From contig JAQVXV010000012.1 of the NCBI GenBank assembly GCA_028708945.1, positions 10,865 to 25,426 of the forward strand: a DNA stretch of 14,562 bases, read 5' to 3'. This document shows, piece by piece, positions 6,610 to 12,500 of the stretch. Made by a program: the position numbers and the translations under genes. How positions within the stretch are numbered: position 1 is the first letter of the stretch; every line of letters begins with the position of its first letter. Source of the stretch: Bacilli bacterium. GTDB taxonomy: Bacteria; Bacillota_I; Bacilli_A; RF39; UBA660. A model generated the notes under the pieces. It saw nothing but the letters and a program-made list of their open reading frames with translations, had not been told where the DNA came from and searched no databases.

Positions 6610-6638
6610 ATTATAACATCGTTTTTAGCACTTGTCAA
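6610..6638 (-). promoter_or_regulatory. Perfect consensus sigma-A promoter of hsp20
   Basis: TTGACA at 6633-6638, exactly 17 bp, and TATAAT at 6610-6615. The -35 box lies in the spacer of the CIRCE operator, so bound HrcA would block RNA polymerase. Confidence 0.92.
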
Positions 6639-6651
6639 GTATGAGTGCTAA
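6625..6651. promoter_or_regulatory. CIRCE element (HrcA operator)
   Basis: TTAGCACTT, nine bases, GAGTGCTAA. This equals the CIRCE consensus TTAGCACTC-N9-GAGTGCTAA except for one base in the left arm. HrcA repressor should bind it and release on heat shock or when GroE is occupied by unfolded protein. Confidence 0.95.
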
Positions 6652-6673
6652 AATATTATATGTAATAATTATT

Positions 6674-6702
6674 AAAAAATACAATTTATATTTAAATTGT
6701 AT
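6674..6702 (-). terminator. Intrinsic terminator of the ASCH-ASCH-GNAT unit
   Basis: A 10-bp perfect stem ATACAATTTA/TAAATTGTAT (6693-6702 with 6679-6688), loop of four bases, then six U on the minus strand. It starts one base after the GNAT stop codon. Confidence 0.8.
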
Positions 6703-7263
6703 CTATTTATAATCTTCTTTTAAAAGTCCATAATCTAAGAAATCACAGTAATCATTTATTTGTTTATTATATACATGTTTTCTTCTTGTTCCTTCATAGC
6801 GAAAGTTTAATTTTTCTAATACTTTACTAGAAGCCTTATTTTCACCCATAGTATCAGCATATACTTTATTTAAATCAAGTTCATTAAAAGCAACTTCTAA
6901 TAATTTTTTACAAACTTCAGTACAATAACCTTTATTTGTATAATCACAATCAAAAATGTAAGATATTTCAGCATTATTATTTTCTTCATTAATGCTTAAA
7001 CCAGTAAATCCAATAGGAATATTTTCATCTTTTAAATATACAGTTAAAGATCCAGCTATATTATTATCAAATTTCGAAGCTTTTCTTTCTAAAAAAGCAA
7101 TTCTTTCTGACCTCGTATTATTTTTTGTTCCACCTAAATACATTTGAGTATCCTCTTGTTTATCCATTTTAAGTATCATGTCAATATCATCTGTTGATGT
7201 AGGTTTAATTATTAACCTATCTGTTTCTAATGGTAATAAAGATATCAATTTTTTATTTTTCAT
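6703..7263 (-). CDS. GNAT-family N-acetyltransferase (RimJ/RimL-like)
   Basis: A 186-residue GNAT enzyme that should move an acetyl group from acetyl-CoA to an amine. LETDRLIIKPTSTDDIDMI (12-30) is the usual RimJ/RimL-type opening. Residues 99-135 form the core strand-helix with NKGYCTEV (110-117) in place of the Q/R-x-x-G-x-G/A acetyl-CoA loop, and ENKASSKVLEKLNF (141-154) is the family's late motif. The ATG at 7263 is preferred because AAAGGAGA lies just upstream; an in-frame GTG five codons earlier would use that same element as coding sequence. It follows two ASCH genes by 46 bp and is probably cotranscribed with them, ending at the 6674-6702 terminator. The acceptor (protein N-terminus, amino acid, drug or modified base) is unknown. 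Confidence 0.85.
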   Translation of the reverse strand: MKNKKLISLLPLETDRLIIKPTSTDDIDMILKMDKQEDTQMYLGGTKNNTRSERIAFLERKASKFDNNIAGSLTVYLKDENIPIGFTGLSINEENNNAEISYIFDCDYTNKGYCTEVCKKLLEVAFNELDLNKVYADTMGENKASSKVLEKLNFRYEGTRRKHVYNKQINDYCDFLDYGLLKEDYK

Positions 7264-7309
7264 TTTTTCTCCTTTCACCTGATTTATATTTATTTAGATA
7301 TTCTCACTA

Positions 7310-7675
7310 TTATTTTGAAACTACTTCAAATATTTCAAAAATAACCTTAGTATTTTCATTAAAAGAAGGATCAATTGATTTAAAATGACTATAATGAACT
7401 TTTTGGAAGTACTCTAAAGACTTATCTCCTTCTCCTTCTAATTGCGCTAAATCAAAAGTAATATTTTTAAATTCCGTAATTATTATTTCTTTAGTTTTTA
7501 AAATACAAGCCTTTTTACCATTACTAAATAATAAAACAGACAATTCACCTACTTTAGGAGATTTTTCTCCATTATAAATGCTTGTAGTTGCTTTTTTTTC
7601 ACCCTTTAGAACTAAATCCACTAAAAAGTCATTATCAACTCCAAATTGCCATGTTTCAAGTTTTTCACTCTTCAT
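7310..7675 (-). CDS. ASCH-domain protein (YhfF/YqfB-like)
   Basis: A 121-residue single-domain ASCH protein, a PUA-like barrel thought to bind RNA or modified nucleosides. The cleft motif KGEKKATTS (24-32) and the EGEGDKSLEYF stretch (80-90) are typical. Lined up with E. coli YqfB, an N4-acetylcytidine amidohydrolase, Lys27, Thr30 and Glu82 fall on what I recall as its catalytic Lys, Thr and Glu, so a related hydrolase activity is possible. That alignment is by eye. The ATG at 7675 lies 11 bases inside the end of the preceding ASCH gene, so the two are translationally coupled. A GNAT gene follows after 46 bp. Domain assignment is firm; activity is inferred. Confidence 0.85.
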   Translation of the reverse strand: MKSEKLETWQFGVDNDFLVDLVLKGEKKATTSIYNGEKSPKVGELSVLLFSNGKKACILKTKEIIITEFKNITFDLAQLEGEGDKSLEYFQKVHYSHFKSIDPSFNENTKVIFEIFEVVSK

Positions 7676-8051
7676 AATTCCAAAGTCCTAATTGACCATT
7701 TATAACTATAGGATCAATTTTTTCGACACCTTCTAATTTAAAACCATATCCATCAAAAGCAGGATCATTAATTACACCATAATATACTAAAGGATCACTA
7801 TCCTTTAACATATTAACCATATCATCATCAACATATAGACAATCAGTTACTTTAGCTTTAGCAATTATACATCCTAAAGGGTAGTCTAAATTTAAATGTT
7901 CATACCTTTTCATTGCCTTATGATCAATTCCCTTTCCAGCATGAATCAATATTTCACCTCTAAATTTTGTTTTCCAAGTTCTAAATTCATACTCTTTTAA
8001 ACCTTCTGCAATCAAAGTTGCAAAAGGTTGTTTTACTGTTATTACTTTCAT
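7665..8051 (-). CDS. ASCH-domain protein, second type
   Basis: A 128-residue ASCH-domain protein of a different subgroup from its neighbour. The opening ITVKQPFATLIAEGLKEYEF (4-23) with RTWKTKFRGEILIHAG (24-39) is the classic ASCH pattern: a K-x-P strand, then G-x-K-x-x-E-x-R, then the RG-x-x-x-IHA strand. These proteins are predicted to bind RNA or nucleosides; no biochemical role can be assigned. It is the first gene of the minus-strand unit, with AGGTGA before the ATG, and its last 11 bases overlap the next ASCH gene. Its promoter is interlocked with that of the plus-strand DHH phosphoesterase in the 97-bp gap. Confidence 0.85.
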   Translation of the reverse strand: MKVITVKQPFATLIAEGLKEYEFRTWKTKFRGEILIHAGKGIDHKAMKRYEHLNLDYPLGCIIAKAKVTDCLYVDDDMVNMLKDSDPLVYYGVINDPAFDGYGFKLEGVEKIDPIVINGQLGLWNYEE

Positions 8052-8067
8052 AGAATCACCTATATAA

Positions 8068-8096
8068 ATTATAACATAATTTATAAAATATGTTAT
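8068..8096 (-). promoter_or_regulatory. Promoter of the ASCH-ASCH-GNAT unit
   Basis: ATAACA at 8091-8096, 17 bp, consensus TATAAT at 8068-8073 with TGT extended -10. Both boxes lie in arms of the shared inverted repeat. Confidence 0.6.
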
Positions 8097-8099
8097 AAT
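8071..8099 (+). promoter_or_regulatory. Promoter of the DHH phosphoesterase gene
   Basis: ATAACA at 8071-8076, 17 bp, consensus TATAAT at 8094-8099 with TGT extended -10. It is the mirror image of the minus-strand promoter, so two polymerases cannot occupy both at once. Confidence 0.6.
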
Positions 8100-8148
8100 A
8101 GAAACAGAATTATAAATTTTTAATTTATAATATATTAGAGGTATTATT

Positions 8149-9003
8149 ATGATAAACGAGATTTTAAAACTTAAAAATAATTTTTTTTACATCATTGGTC
8201 ACAATAATCCAGATGTTGATTCTATTGTCTCAGCGATGTTATTAAAAGATATATTTATACTTTTAGATATAAAGTGTGATTATGCAATTTTTGAAAATGA
8301 TTATCCTGATAATTATAACTCTAAAGTAGTCAATTCATTTTTAGATTATAATCCAGTTATAATTAAGAATGAAGATATAGATAAAAATAAATATTTTTTA
8401 GTTGATCACAATAATTTAAATCAATCAGTAAAAAACAAAGATTTAGTAGTTGGTTGTATTGATCATCATCCAAATAGTAATGAAATTCCCAATATTATTA
8501 ACGGTGAATATTGTTGTAATACTTTATTTATTTATGATTTATTTAAAGAGGTATATGAATTTAATTATAATCAAAAAAAAGCAATTTATATAGCGTTTTT
8601 AATGGATAGCAAATTTATGAAGAGTTCCCGTTTTAAAGAGAAAGATAAAAAATTGGTACAAGAATTGGGATGTGATAAATTTTTTAATGAATACTTTGAA
8701 AAATATTTTATTCCTACTGATTTAAGTTCTAAAGATGTTTTTTATAAGAACGGACATAAAACTTATAAATTTGAAGAATTAAAATTTGAAAGTTCCTATA
8801 TTGAAAGTTTAAATACTGCTTTATTAGAAAAATACAAGGATTTTATTATAAATTATAAAGGTAATTTTCTAGGAATATGGTATGACTATACTGATGATAA
8901 AACTTATGCATTTTTTAAACATAAGAATAAAATAAAAGAATATAAATTTGATTACATAGCTTCAAGAGGAAGTGAAATAATAGAAAAGATATTAATTACT
9001 TAA
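8149..9003 (+). CDS. DHH-family phosphoesterase, divergent manganese-dependent inorganic pyrophosphatase-like
   Basis: The only plus-strand gene. Its 284 residues follow the plan of family-II inorganic pyrophosphatase (PpaC): GHNNPDVDS (17-25), VDHN (85-88), DHH (105-107) and the Asp of LMDSKFMKSS (151-160) are the metal-binding motifs of the DHH domain. A C-terminal DHHA2-like region follows. Family-II enzymes hydrolyse pyrophosphate with Mn or Co. Here the C-terminal SRKK motif, whose Arg and Lys bind phosphate, reads SRGS (272-275), and the protein is about 25 residues shorter than B. subtilis PpaC. The metal site therefore looks intact but the substrate pocket altered, so another phosphoanhydride or phosphoester may be the substrate. 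AGAGGT precedes the ATG. It is divergent from the ASCH genes and convergent with a DUF1003 gene that it overlaps by 8 bp. Confidence 0.8.
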   Translation: MINEILKLKNNFFYIIGHNNPDVDSIVSAMLLKDIFILLDIKCDYAIFENDYPDNYNSKVVNSFLDYNPVIIKNEDIDKNKYFLVDHNNLNQSVKNKDLVVGCIDHHPNSNEIPNIINGEYCCNTLFIYDLFKEVYEFNYNQKKAIYIAFLMDSKFMKSSRFKEKDKKLVQELGCDKFFNEYFEKYFIPTDLSSKDVFYKNGHKTYKFEELKFESSYIESLNTALLEKYKDFIINYKGNFLGIWYDYTDDKTYAFFKHKNKIKEYKFDYIASRGSEIIEKILIT

Positions 9004-9012
9004 TATCTTTTT
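8984..9012. terminator. Bidirectional terminator containing the stop codons of both converging genes
   Basis: A perfect 12-bp stem AAAAGATATTAA/TTAATATCTTTT (8984-8995 with 9000-9011), loop TTAC, and T runs on both strands. The DHH gene's TAA (9001-9003) is in the stem and the DUF1003 stop (8996-8998) is in the loop. Confidence 0.85.
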
Positions 9013-9505
9013 CTTCATCTATTTTACTTAACATTTTACGTTGAGTTTTAATTATTTCTGCCATTTGATGATGCAGTTCTTCTAATATTAATTCACTTTT
9101 TAAATCTGTTTTATAATGGTATTGACTTCTCTTACGATCTATTTTACTAGCCCTATTTTGACTCATCATAATAATAGGTGCTTGCAATGCTGCTAGACAA
9201 GATAAAAGTAGATTAAGTAAGATAAAAGGATACGGATCTACATTTGACCATGAAAAAACATTTAATAATATCCATAAGAATAATAAGAACATGAAAACTA
9301 TAATAAACGTCCAACTTCCAGCTCCAGATGTTATCTTATCAGCAATTTTATCACCTATTTTTGTGTTTCTTTCATTTTCTTTATCAACATCGACAGCAAT
9401 ATGATTATCAATTAATATCTCCATTAATTCTTCTTCATCATCAATATCAAAGTTTTTATTTAAGAGCATTTTTACTATTTCTTTTTTAGTTTTTGGTTTT
9501 TCCAT
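8996..9505 (-). CDS. DUF1003 family membrane protein
   Basis: A 169-residue DUF1003 protein. After a charged cytoplasmic N-terminus come KIGDKIADKITSGAGSW (49-65), transmembrane helix 1 (about 66-84), DPYPFILLN (90-98), helix 2 (about 95-113) and the hallmark APIIMMSQNR (109-118). A charged, probably helical C-terminal tail follows, with KTDLKSELILEELHHQM (132-148). Similar proteins are widespread in bacteria and have no established function; a magnesium/cobalt-transport link is sometimes annotated but cannot be supported here. AGAGGAG lies upstream of the ATG. The gene stands alone between a terminator upstream (9540-9563) and the bidirectional terminator at its end. Confidence 0.9.
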   Translation of the reverse strand: MEKPKTKKEIVKMLLNKNFDIDDEEELMEILIDNHIAVDVDKENERNTKIGDKIADKITSGAGSWTFIIVFMFLLFLWILLNVFSWSNVDPYPFILLNLLLSCLAALQAPIIMMSQNRASKIDRKRSQYHYKTDLKSELILEELHHQMAEIIKTQRKMLSKIDEEKDIK

Positions 9506-9526
9506 ATTTACTCCTCTTCTATAATA

Positions 9527-9535
9527 ATTATATCA
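9527..9535 (-). promoter_or_regulatory. Extended -10 promoter of the DUF1003 gene
   Basis: TGATATAAT lies about 20 bases before the start codon. No convincing -35 box is visible at 16-18 bp; that position falls in the terminator hairpin of the neighbouring gene. Confidence 0.4.
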
Positions 9536-9539
9536 AAAT

Positions 9540-9563
9540 AAAAAAGAATAGATATTCTCTTTT
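9540..9563 (-). terminator. Terminator of the XRE-regulator transcript
   Basis: On the minus strand AAAAGAGAAT pairs with ATTCTTTTTT (one G-U pair), loop ATCT, followed by ATTTT. It lies about 95 bases past the regulator's stop codon, beyond the tail fragment. Confidence 0.6.
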
Positions 9564-9647
9564 TTATTCTTCTATCAAATTATGTAAAGTTTCTATTTTT
9601 TGCTTAATTATAAGAGTTTCCCCCTTTTTTAGGAAACTTTTAAATCT
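9564..9647 (-). pseudogene. Fragment resembling the C-terminus of the upstream XRE regulator
   Basis: In a frame different from the upstream gene, 27 codons read on to TAA at 9564-9566 and end ETLHNLIEE. The upstream regulator ends ETLSNLIEEIE. The 27 bases at 9567-9593 match the corresponding coding DNA at about 22 positions. Before that the fragment has RFKSFLKKGETLIIKQ, with no ribosome binding site or start. It looks like a decayed partial copy of a paralogous coiled-coil end. An imperfect hairpin (AGTTTCC/GGAAACT, 9615-9638) lies inside it. Confidence 0.4.
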
Positions 9648-9655
9648 TGTTATTA

Positions 9656-11161
9656 TTATTCTATTTCCTCTATTAAATTACTTAATGTTTCTTTATATTC
9701 TTCTAATTTTGACTTCAATGTATCAATTTCTACTTCTAGTGTATATATTTTATTATTTAATTCATAATTAGTAGCTTCTAAAGAATCTATCATTGATTTA
9801 TTTTCTGTTATTACATCATTTTGTTCTGTTTTAGTTCTATTTAGTTGCATTAATTCTAAATTTTTAGAAGATGCTTTAATAGTTACTTTAAGCGTTCCTA
9901 ATTTAGTATAATCGTATATTTTTTTGTCTTGTAGATTTTCTAGTACAAGGTCTAAATTTTTATAAAAATAATCAATTTCATCTATATCATATGAAATTTT
10001 TATCTTATTATTTAAAGTATAGATATCCGGTTTAAGATAATCTTTATAATAAGTAAGATTGATTTCAACCTTGTCTTTTAATGATTCATCAGCCTCATAT
10101 TCTATATTGTTGTAATATTGAACATACATTTTATCATTAAAATCAATTACTCTTTTTTCAGTTATTAAAGAGATATTATTTGGAGGATTACTAATAAATC
10201 TTGTATTAGTTATTTCAACCAAACCAATTCCAAAAGATATTCCTAAGCCCGCTACTGAAGTAAGAAATAAAAACAATAATTTTTTAAAGTTTATTTTGGT
10301 ATTAAAAATTATACATACTAATAACTCTATTAAAACTGAATTAATTACAATACAAAATATAATAGCTAATAAAGCACTTATATATAATATTCCTTTTGCA
10401 ATTAAAACTATTTTAATTATAAGGGCTGTAAAAAGTCCTAGGTAACTTGCAACAAGCGGGACTGCACAAAAGATTAAACACAATTTGGCAAAGAAAGTAA
10501 ATATTCCACCTAAAGCATCAAAAACAGCATCTCTTTTTTTAGGTTCTTTTTTTTCTATCTTTTCAATAACTTCTTCTTTTATTTCTATATCTTTAGCTTC
10601 CATTTTTTTCGTTTCTTGTTTCATATATTTATCTAAATATCTGGTTTTAAAAATATAGAAAAATATTAATATAAATAAGATTAAATAAATAATGTTTATA
10701 ATAAAATTCCATAAACTTATAAAGATATTTGAAAATGGACCAAAGTTTGTAAATATGCTTTTTCCTAAATCATTAATATATTCAAAAGGTATTTTAAATA
10801 TTGAAAGCACCAATATCAATATTAATAATTCAATAACACATTTCGATAAATCTTTAGATTCCATACTCTTAAACATATCGAAACTGCGATCGAATAAAAC
10901 AAATATTTCATCAACTAAACTTCCAAAAACATTTTTTTTATTTTTAGACATATCCACTTCAGTTATTTCATCGTTTGTTAATTCATCTAAACTACAATTA
11001 AATATTTTACATAAAGAAAGTAGTTTATCCATTTCTGGATATGTTTGACCAGATTCCCACTTAGAAACTGATTGTCTTGATACATCTAACATATCTGCTA
11101 ATTGTTCTTGAGAGAATTTGTTTTCTTTTCTCAATTTTTGTAGTTTCTCACTAAACTTCAT
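9656..11161 (-). CDS. Membrane-embedded XRE-family transcriptional regulator with coiled-coil tail
   Basis: A 501-residue one-component regulator. Residues 4-62 form a Cro/C1-type helix-turn-helix with SQEQLADMLDVSRQSVSKWE (17-36) as the DNA-reading core. Hydrophobic helices lie at about 109-128, 146-172, 220-245, 246-286 (probably two) and 293-316, with a charged Lys/Glu-rich loop at 176-211 between the second and third. Residues 317-440 appear soluble and beta-rich, and 450-500 is a heptad-like coiled coil (ENKSMIDSLEATNYELNNKI and on). By its topology the tail is likely outside the membrane and may sense an envelope signal; this is inference and the side is not proven. GAGGTGA precedes the ATG. 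Three phased half-sites at its promoter suggest autoregulation. No target gene can be named. The extracytoplasmic part is not recognised. Confidence 0.8.
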   Translation of the reverse strand: MKFSEKLQKLRKENKFSQEQLADMLDVSRQSVSKWESGQTYPEMDKLLSLCKIFNCSLDELTNDEITEVDMSKNKKNVFGSLVDEIFVLFDRSFDMFKSMESKDLSKCVIELLILILVLSIFKIPFEYINDLGKSIFTNFGPFSNIFISLWNFIINIIYLILFILIFFYIFKTRYLDKYMKQETKKMEAKDIEIKEEVIEKIEKKEPKKRDAVFDALGGIFTFFAKLCLIFCAVPLVASYLGLFTALIIKIVLIAKGILYISALLAIIFCIVINSVLIELLVCIIFNTKINFKKLLFLFLTSVAGLGISFGIGLVEITNTRFISNPPNNISLITEKRVIDFNDKMYVQYYNNIEYEADESLKDKVEINLTYYKDYLKPDIYTLNNKIKISYDIDEIDYFYKNLDLVLENLQDKKIYDYTKLGTLKVTIKASSKNLELMQLNRTKTEQNDVITENKSMIDSLEATNYELNNKIYTLEVEIDTLKSKLEEYKETLSNLIEEIE

Positions 11162-11183
11162 AATTTCACCTCAATAAAATTCT

Positions 11184-11211
11184 ATTATAAAACCCTGTTG
11201 CATACTACCAA
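11184..11211 (-). promoter_or_regulatory. Promoter of the XRE regulator gene
   Basis: TTGGTA at 11206-11211, 16 bp, consensus TATAAT at 11184-11189. The -35 box overlaps the middle one of the three phased half-sites. Confidence 0.55.
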
Positions 11212-11242
11212 TTATTAGTTGTTTTTTGTCAATTATCGGTTG
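11197..11242 (-). repeat. Three operator-like half-sites at 21-bp spacing
   Basis: CAACCGATAATTG (11230-11242) and CAACTAATAATTG (11209-11221) agree at 11 of 13 positions, and a third CAAC (11197-11200) continues the exact 21-bp period, two helical turns. They overlap the regulator's promoter and are probable autoregulatory sites. Confidence 0.6.
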
Positions 11243-11259
11243 CATTTTCATTATATCAC

Positions 11260-11285
11260 AAAAAAAGAAGATATTTATCTTCTTT
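11260..11285 (-). terminator. Terminator of the rsmI-ABC-lipoprotein run
   Basis: A 9-bp stem AAAGAAGAT/ATCTTCTTT (11277-11285 with 11264-11272), loop AAAT, then four more U on the minus strand, completing a run of seven. The lipoprotein's TAA is part of the hairpin. Confidence 0.8.
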
Positions 11286-11664
11286 CAATTGTAATTGTAA
11301 AAGTATTATTATCTAATAAAAATGTCGCATCTGATCTTCCATTGAAACCAGTAAACTTATATATTTTGTTTTCTTCATAATTATCAACAACAGAAGGATT
11401 GATTTGAAATTTAACTTTGTTTTCATTAACATATGTTTTAGCTTCAGTTAAACTAACATTTATATAAGTAATAACAAATTTTTTTTCACTATCCTCAAAA
11501 TTAATTTGATTTCCAAATTTAGGTTCAAAAATATTAACTGTATGAATACTATCTAGCCAACCTTTTTCTTCTTGAAAATCATTCCCGTTTTCAGTTTCTT
11601 TTCCACAACCCGTTAAAACTAATCCCAAAAATAATACAACAAAAACTTTAAATACTTTTTTCAT
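11275..11664 (-). CDS. Small lipoprotein of unknown function
   Basis: A 129-residue lipoprotein. Residues 1-19 are a lysine-started hydrophobic signal peptide, and LTGC (17-20) is a lipobox with Cys20 as the lipidated residue, so the mature protein should sit on the outer face of the membrane. The remaining 109 residues look soluble and partly beta-rich (KKFVITYINVSL at 61-72, FTITIERR at the end), and I do not recognise the family. A C-terminal SDATFLLDNNTFTITIE stretch could be a strand pair. It follows an ABC-2 exporter by 37 bp and may be its external partner or an unrelated gene. AAGGTGAGGT precedes the ATG. A possible promoter lies just upstream, and its stop codon is inside the terminator hairpin. 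Confidence 0.85.
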   Translation of the reverse strand: MKKVFKVFVVLFLGLVLTGCGKETENGNDFQEEKGWLDSIHTVNIFEPKFGNQINFEDSEKKFVITYINVSLTEAKTYVNENKVKFQINPSVVDNYEENKIYKFTGFNGRSDATFLLDNNTFTITIERR

Positions 11665-11682
11665 TTTATCTACCTCACCTTT

Positions 11683-11711
11683 ATTATATCATATTTAATA
11701 TTTATACTAAT
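11683..11711 (-). promoter_or_regulatory. Possible internal promoter for the lipoprotein gene
   Basis: TTAGTA at 11706-11711, 16 bp, TATAAT at 11683-11688 with TGA extended -10. It overlaps the last codons of the permease gene; the leader would be about 12 bases. Confidence 0.4.
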
Positions 11712-12493
11712 TCTTTTTTATTATACTTTACATAAGTTAAAATTATAAACATTAAGGATAAAAACATAGATATTATAAGAAATCTATAATCCATTTCAGC
11801 TGTTTTAATTATATTTCTTGAATCAGATAAAGTATGAAAAGATAAATATTTAAACCATTCTATCTTCTTTCCCATCATACTGATCATTTGAATAAAAAAA
11901 CTTATAAACACGACTGCTAAACCAATACCAATTGTTTTCTTAATCTTATTAAAATAAGAAGAAATATAGACAGTTAAATAAAATATCGGAAGTGCTGTAA
12001 AGGATATTGATAAACTTAATAGGATAAATTTTTTAAATTCTAAACTGTCGCTTAAATACATGCCTATTAAATTAAATAAAGTCACTACTAATATTATCGC
12101 TAAAATATAAATCGTTCCACACAATAATTTTGAAGTAACTATTCTATTTCTACTAATAGGTTTCGAATATAAAAATTCAATTGTTTTTTCACTTTCTTCT
12201 TTAGTCAATATATTTGATCCTAAAATAGATGCAAACAGACAAACTAAGAGTAAAAATAAAGTAATTCCCTCTGTTTGAAACCATCCAAATACTGTATCAA
12301 TATTGGATATATCCATATTAAACATTGCTAAAACTTCTTTAGGAAACATTTTTAACATCTCATTTAAATTAGCAGAACTTTCACTGTTGACAATTGAAGG
12401 ATAAACTAAAAATGAAACCAAAAATAAAATAATTGATATCGATGTCCATATTATAAAACTTTTTAAATTAATTTTAAATTCTCTTTTTAACAT
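11702..12493 (-). CDS. ABC-2 type transporter permease
   Basis: A 263-residue permease with six predicted membrane helices at about 12-31, 75-95, 122-147, 155-180, 186-207 and 237-257, the normal ABC-2 exporter layout. The loop after helix 2 holds LTKEESEKTIEFLYSKPISR (about 96-115), the conserved amphipathic coupling region (E-x-x-x-T-x-x-x-L-x-x-P-x-x-R) that touches the ATPase. A large outer loop lies between helices 1 and 2. It begins 7 bp after the ATPase gene's stop codon, and its AGGTGA site overlaps that stop, so the two are surely cotranslated partners. The transported substrate is unknown; families of this kind export peptides, antibiotics, lipids or polysaccharides. Confidence 0.88.
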   Translation of the reverse strand: MLKREFKINLKSFIIWTSISIILFLVSFLVYPSIVNSESSANLNEMLKMFPKEVLAMFNMDISNIDTVFGWFQTEGITLFLLLVCLFASILGSNILTKEESEKTIEFLYSKPISRNRIVTSKLLCGTIYILAIILVVTLFNLIGMYLSDSLEFKKFILLSLSISFTALPIFYLTVYISSYFNKIKKTIGIGLAVVFISFFIQMISMMGKKIEWFKYLSFHTLSDSRNIIKTAEMDYRFLIISMFLSLMFIILTYVKYNKKELV

Positions 12494-12500
12494 AATTCAC

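Larger units (their letters stand above)
8068..8099. repeat. Perfect 11-bp inverted repeat shared by two divergent promoters
   Basis: ATTATAACATA (8068-8078) and TATGTTATAAT (8089-8099) are exact reverse complements separated by 10 bp. Each arm contains the -10 of the promoter leaving on that side and the -35 of the opposite one. It may also be an operator. Confidence 0.8.

Noticed and set aside
6588..6638. A longer Hsp20 starting 17 codons upstream
   Set aside because: The extra codons run through the TATAAT box and ribosome binding site; the ATG at 6587 has an AAGGAGGA at normal spacing.
9493..9771. A plus-strand 92-codon hydrophobic open frame
   Set aside because: It is antisense to the regulator's 3' end, its terminator and the DUF1003 start, has no ribosome binding site, and crosses signals used by the minus strand.
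10692..11048. A plus-strand 118-codon open frame
   Set aside because: It is entirely antisense to the well-supported XRE regulator and lacks a ribosome binding site.
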